A stretch of 64,000 bases of DNA from Brevibacillus antibioticus (GTDB lineage: Bacteria > Bacillota > Bacilli > Brevibacillales > Brevibacillaceae): NCBI RefSeq assembly GCF_005217615.1, contig NZ_SZNK01000001.1:6062501-6126500 (forward strand). Direction: 5' to 3'. The position numbers were made by a program, and so were the translations under genes. Under the pieces are notes generated by a model. That model was given only the letters and a program-made list of their open reading frames with translations. It did not search any database and had not been told where the DNA came from. Shown piece after piece: positions 61,026 to 64,000 of the stretch; within the stretch, counting starts at the first letter, position 1; every line of letters starts with the position of its first letter.

Positions 61026-61866
61026 ACTGACGCTGATGGACACGGGTTACTGCCAGCAGCTCGAGATGTTTTCACGAAAAGGCGGGCGGCTGAAAAAAAT
61101 CCCGTTTCACGCCATCGCAGGGCTTATAGAGCATCCCGTCCACGGCTTGCTGCTCTTTGATACGGGCTATTCGCAGCGCTTTTTTGAAGCCACGAGCAAT
61201 CTTCCTTACTCGCTGTACGGCAAAATAACGCCCGTATTCTCGGAGGCACATGAGAGTATTTCTGAACAGCTCGCAGCACGCGGAATCAAAACGACAGACA
61301 TAGCGGGAATTCTCATTTCTCATTTTCATGCCGATCATATCGGCGGTTTACGTGATTTTCCACATGCGCGACTATACTGCTTCGAGCGTGCATACAACCA
61401 CGTAAAGGGCAAGACGGGGTGGGAGGCGCTACGGGAGGCGTACTTGCCTGATTTGATGCCGGATGATTTCGAAGAACGGGTGACTTTCATTGATCGAGAA
61501 AGGCTTGTGGCATTGCCCGAAGCTTACGCGCCATACACCGAAGGCTATGATTTATTTGCGGATCAGAGTCTGTACATCGTCGATTTGAATGGACATGCAA
61601 TCGGGCAGTTTGGTGTGCTCCTGCGCGATCGGGATCATGGAGATGTATTTTTGTGCGCCGATGCCGCTTGGTCGAGTGAAGCCTATCGCAGCAACCTGCT
61701 GCCTCATCCACTGGCTAGGTTGATCATGGCGGATCGACAGGCGTATCGTGAGCATTTGCACAAGCTGCATGTGCTATTTCGCCAACGTCCCGACATGAAA
61801 ATCATGCCGACACACTGCGGGGAAGTCTGGCAGGCCAGCAGAGGAGCGTTCACATGGAGATCATGA
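61015..61866 (+). CDS. Metallo-beta-lactamase-fold hydrolase
   Basis: 283 residues. FDTGYSQRFF, LISHFHADHIGGL (HxHxDH), LCADAAW and MPTHCGE as metal ligands; lactonase-like arrangement (AttM/AiiA kind), though the substrate is not known. ATG 61015 follows GGTGGAGG and overlaps the preceding gene by 11 bases; an in-frame ATG at 60970 is inside that gene. In the operon it could open a lactone or thioester intermediate. Confidence 0.85.
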   Translation: MDVKLTLMDTGYCQQLEMFSRKGGRLKKIPFHAIAGLIEHPVHGLLLFDTGYSQRFFEATSNLPYSLYGKITPVFSEAHESISEQLAARGIKTTDIAGILISHFHADHIGGLRDFPHARLYCFERAYNHVKGKTGWEALREAYLPDLMPDDFEERVTFIDRERLVALPEAYAPYTEGYDLFADQSLYIVDLNGHAIGQFGVLLRDRDHGDVFLCADAAWSSEAYRSNLLPHPLARLIMADRQAYREHLHKLHVLFRQRPDMKIMPTHCGEVWQASRGAFTWRS

Positions 61867-63188
61867 CGCTCTTGAAGCAGTATGTAAAAACGAAGTGGCT
61901 TGCCCGTCGTTTTTCCTCGCGTGAGCAGCTGGTGAAATGGCAAGAAGCGCAGGTCAGAGCGATGTTGACTCGCATTTTGCCAGCCTCTCCTTTTTATCGA
62001 AAAAGACTGGGAACGCCAGAACAATGGAGACAGATGGAGCCGATTGATAAAAAGCGCATGATGGACCATTTTGACGAGCTGAATACGTGCGGGATCAAGA
62101 AGGAAGAAGCATTTGCGATTGCAAGGAAAGCAGAAACAACACGCGATTTCACTCCTCAATTAAACGGCGTGACCGTAGGCTTATCTTCAGGGACATCTGG
62201 CAATCGCGGGCTGTTTCTCGTGGGACCGCAGGAGCAGGCGAGATGGGCAGGGGTGATTTTGGCGAAAGCACTGCCTGGTCAGCTATGGTCGACGCAGCGG
62301 ATTGCTTTTTTCTTGCGAGCGAATAGCAACCTGTATACGGCGGTCGACCGGCGTCGCATTCAATTCTCGTTCTTCGATCTGCAAATCCCGCTCGATCAGC
62401 ACCTTGATCACCTGAATCAGTATCAGCCGACGGTGTTGGTTGCGCCCGCCTCGATGTTGAGAATGCTCGCGACTGCCCAGCATCGGGGGAAATTGCGGAT
62501 ATCTCCGATCAAGGTGATCTCGGTGGCGGAAGTGTTGGACCCGTTGGATCAAACGTACATCGCAGAAGTGTTCGGGCAGCTCGTGCATCAAATTTATCAA
62601 TGCACAGAAGGACTGCTTGCGGTGAGCTGCTCACACGGGACCTTGCATATCAATGAAGATCTCGTGGTAGTGGAAAAGGAGTATCTTGATGAGCAAAAGG
62701 AGCGATTTTTTCCGATCATTACAGACTTTTCCCGTACGACACAGCCGATTATTCGTTATCGTTTGAACGACATTTTGACGGAAAAACGTACACCATGTCC
62801 GTGCGGCTCGGTGTTTATGGCGCTAGAATCGATTGAGGGCAGGGCAGATGATTTGTTTGTTTTTCGTCATGAAAATGAAGCTCGATGGGTATCGGTCTTT
62901 CCTGATTTCATCCGTCGTGCTGTCATTACCTCGTCTGATGAGATAGAAGAGTATACAGTACGGCAGCTAAGCTACGAGCAAGTCGAGGTAGCACTGCTCA
63001 TGAAGGATGGGGAAGGACCGTCGATGCGAGAGCAGGAGCGAGTACGCCAAAGTCTTGAGCAAGTCATTGCCGATCAGCAAGGACAATTACCTGCGATTGA
63101 GTTTGCGCCGTACGAATTGAATCTCGGTACGAAAAAATTGCGGCGGGTAGAGAGGATGTTTGTTCAAGGTGAGCAGGCCATTGATTGA
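61854..63188 (+). CDS. Adenylate-forming enzyme (F390-synthetase-related)
   Basis: 444 residues. It resembles PaaK/F390-synthetase-like adenylate-forming enzymes: VGLSSGTSGNRGLFLVG (the SSGTSG phosphate loop), YQCTEGLLAVSC, IIRYRLNDIL and the C-terminal ELNLGTKKLRRVERMF with a lysine. A CPCGS pair occurs near residue 320. It would activate a carboxylate as AMP-ester. AGGAGCG precedes the ATG, which overlaps the MBL gene by 13 bases. I recall this as the family of probable adenylate-forming enzymes found in Bacilli clusters; product unknown. Confidence 0.82.
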   Translation: MEIMTLLKQYVKTKWLARRFSSREQLVKWQEAQVRAMLTRILPASPFYRKRLGTPEQWRQMEPIDKKRMMDHFDELNTCGIKKEEAFAIARKAETTRDFTPQLNGVTVGLSSGTSGNRGLFLVGPQEQARWAGVILAKALPGQLWSTQRIAFFLRANSNLYTAVDRRRIQFSFFDLQIPLDQHLDHLNQYQPTVLVAPASMLRMLATAQHRGKLRISPIKVISVAEVLDPLDQTYIAEVFGQLVHQIYQCTEGLLAVSCSHGTLHINEDLVVVEKEYLDEQKERFFPIITDFSRTTQPIIRYRLNDILTEKRTPCPCGSVFMALESIEGRADDLFVFRHENEARWVSVFPDFIRRAVITSSDEIEEYTVRQLSYEQVEVALLMKDGEGPSMREQERVRQSLEQVIADQQGQLPAIEFAPYELNLGTKKLRRVERMFVQGEQAID

Positions 63189-64000
63189 ATGGTATGAAGG
63201 GAGCTCGGCGGGGCAAATCCCTTGGGAACAGGTGCAGGATGCCGACTACGTCAAAAGCTATTTGTTGCCCATGATGACGGAACAACCATCCCGCTATGTG
63301 CAAAATGTACAGACGCGGATGCATGCACTCCGTGTAGGCGATCGGATCATGCCCGTAACGGTGAACGAAGCCGAGTACGATAATTCGTATGTCAGTTCGG
63401 TGTTTACCCATTATGTGACGTATGCGAAGGAAGAGCTAGGTATGCTCGATTCAGGGGTATTGAGGCGGGTATTGTCGACTGTACTCACAGGGCTTGGACG
63501 CTGGATGAAAAAAAGCCAATGTAACCAAATGGTCATCGTCAACAACTGGCTGTTATCGACGAATCTGTATTATGATGTGCGTGCAGAGGAAGTGAAGGAC
63601 ATCACAGAAAACTTCATCCAAAAGTTCCCGGGTCATATCATCGCGTTTCGATCTGTTTGTCGCAGGCTATATCCGGATTTCCACAAGGGACTCGTAGAGA
63701 AGGGCTATCTCATGGTCCCTAGTCGCTACGTCTATCTTTTTCACCCCGATTGGCCAGCGCAGGGCAAGTGGCGGGTCCGCAACACGCTCAGTCGCGATCG
63801 GAAAATGCTTGCCAAATCCGGCTATCGCATCCTGCGTCATGAGGAGCTGGGAGAACAGCATGTCGAGCAAATCGTTGCCCTATACAACGCGCTGTATCTG
63901 GATAAATACTCCCGGCATAATCCGCAATTTTCGGTGGAGTTCGTACGGCTGGCGATGCAAAAGAGGACATTGACCCTCATCGGCTTGGAAAAAGACGGAC
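63181..64000 (+). CDS. Putative acyltransferase-like protein, partial at 3' end
   Basis: The frame is open from TTG 63181 to the window edge (273 codons seen) and overlaps the adenylating enzyme by 8 bases; AAGGTGAG is 7-9 bases upstream. A GTG at 63169 is an alternative start. The sequence (WYEGSSAGQIPWEQVQDADYVKSYLLPMM, VFTHYVTYAKEELG, FIQKFPGHIIAFRSV, YVYLFHPDWPAQGKWRVRNTLSRDRKML) has the feel of a GNAT/FemAB-type acyltransferase, with a new domain start near EELGEQHVEQIVALYNALY. Assignment is tentative. Confidence 0.6.
   Translation, partial: MIEWYEGSSAGQIPWEQVQDADYVKSYLLPMMTEQPSRYVQNVQTRMHALRVGDRIMPVTVNEAEYDNSYVSSVFTHYVTYAKEELGMLDSGVLRRVLSTVLTGLGRWMKKSQCNQMVIVNNWLLSTNLYYDVRAEEVKDITENFIQKFPGHIIAFRSVCRRLYPDFHKGLVEKGYLMVPSRYVYLFHPDWPAQGKWRVRNTLSRDRKMLAKSGYRILRHEELGEQHVEQIVALYNALYLDKYSRHNPQFSVEFVRLAMQKRTLTLIGLEKDG

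Noticed and set aside
1-64000. tRNA, rRNA, transposase or prophage genes
   Set aside because: None seen in either strand; all long frames are accounted for by ordinary genes.

Overview
The window looks like the chromosome of a spore-forming Bacillales bacterium. Brevibacillus or a close relative is my best guess, inferred from family resemblance only; there is no rRNA or other marker in the window. Supporting points are strong Shine-Dalgarno sites (AAGGAGG types), compact T-tailed hairpin terminators, B. subtilis-like gene sets (kimA, narK-fnr, glsA, bcrC, czcD, murQ-nagZ), DUF4183 proteins and a three-domain Cry-type toxin gene. I saw no tRNA, rRNA, CRISPR array, insertion sequence or prophage.

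Layout. 1-2.8 kb: surface or secreted proteins, namely a discoidin-like protein running off the left edge and a VCBS/HYR protein broken by an in-frame TGA. 2.8-8.8 kb: kimA-type potassium transporter, a YdeI-like protein, DUF2785, an ECF sigma factor with a membrane-anchored partner, and an orphan small protein. 8.8-18.2 kb: a nitrate/nitrosative-stress island with short hcp, narK fused to PAS, fnr, and a seven-gene operon (membrane subunit, molybdoprotein, ferredoxin-like subunit, Tat-exported Rieske protein, two small proteins, hemerythrin). Two Fnr boxes sit in identical geometry relative to three predicted -10 elements. 18.3-21.6 kb: two DUF4183 genes, a general-stress-like SDR, BcrC-like PAP2 phosphatase, and a secreted PepSY-like protein.

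21.6-28.9 kb: an amino-sugar/muropeptide operon (ABC importer, tandem GNAT, cytosolic NagZ, MurQ) behind a good sigma-A promoter and a cre-like site. 29-33.5 kb: zinc-type CDF exporter, a DUF3267 membrane protease with an ECF-type promoter, DoxX, a Crp-like regulator, DUF2569 and a D-cysteine desulfhydrase. 33.7-38.9 kb: a PucR/CdaR-like regulator, then an MFS transporter, an M20 amidohydrolase and a glutaminase, with a 26-bp palindrome over the predicted start of transcription. 39-41.2 kb: an AT-rich cry-like toxin gene on the minus strand, probably acquired.

41.3-48 kb: fructokinase-like kinase, AEC transporter, GNAT, a Fur-box-preceded AraC regulator and several small genes. 48.1-53.1 kb: an FHA-winged-helix regulator and two class B penicillin-binding proteins, with TTATCA direct repeats nearby. 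53.1-57.7 kb: a small membrane protein, a proline-iminopeptidase-like hydrolase, and a secreted protein with a histidine kinase/response regulator pair. 57.8-64 kb: a tightly overlapping, apparently biosynthetic operon (KAS III, ATP-grasp, NAD epimerase, metallo-beta-lactamase fold, adenylate-forming enzyme, acyltransferase-like protein) that runs off the right edge. This is the best candidate for an undescribed pathway.
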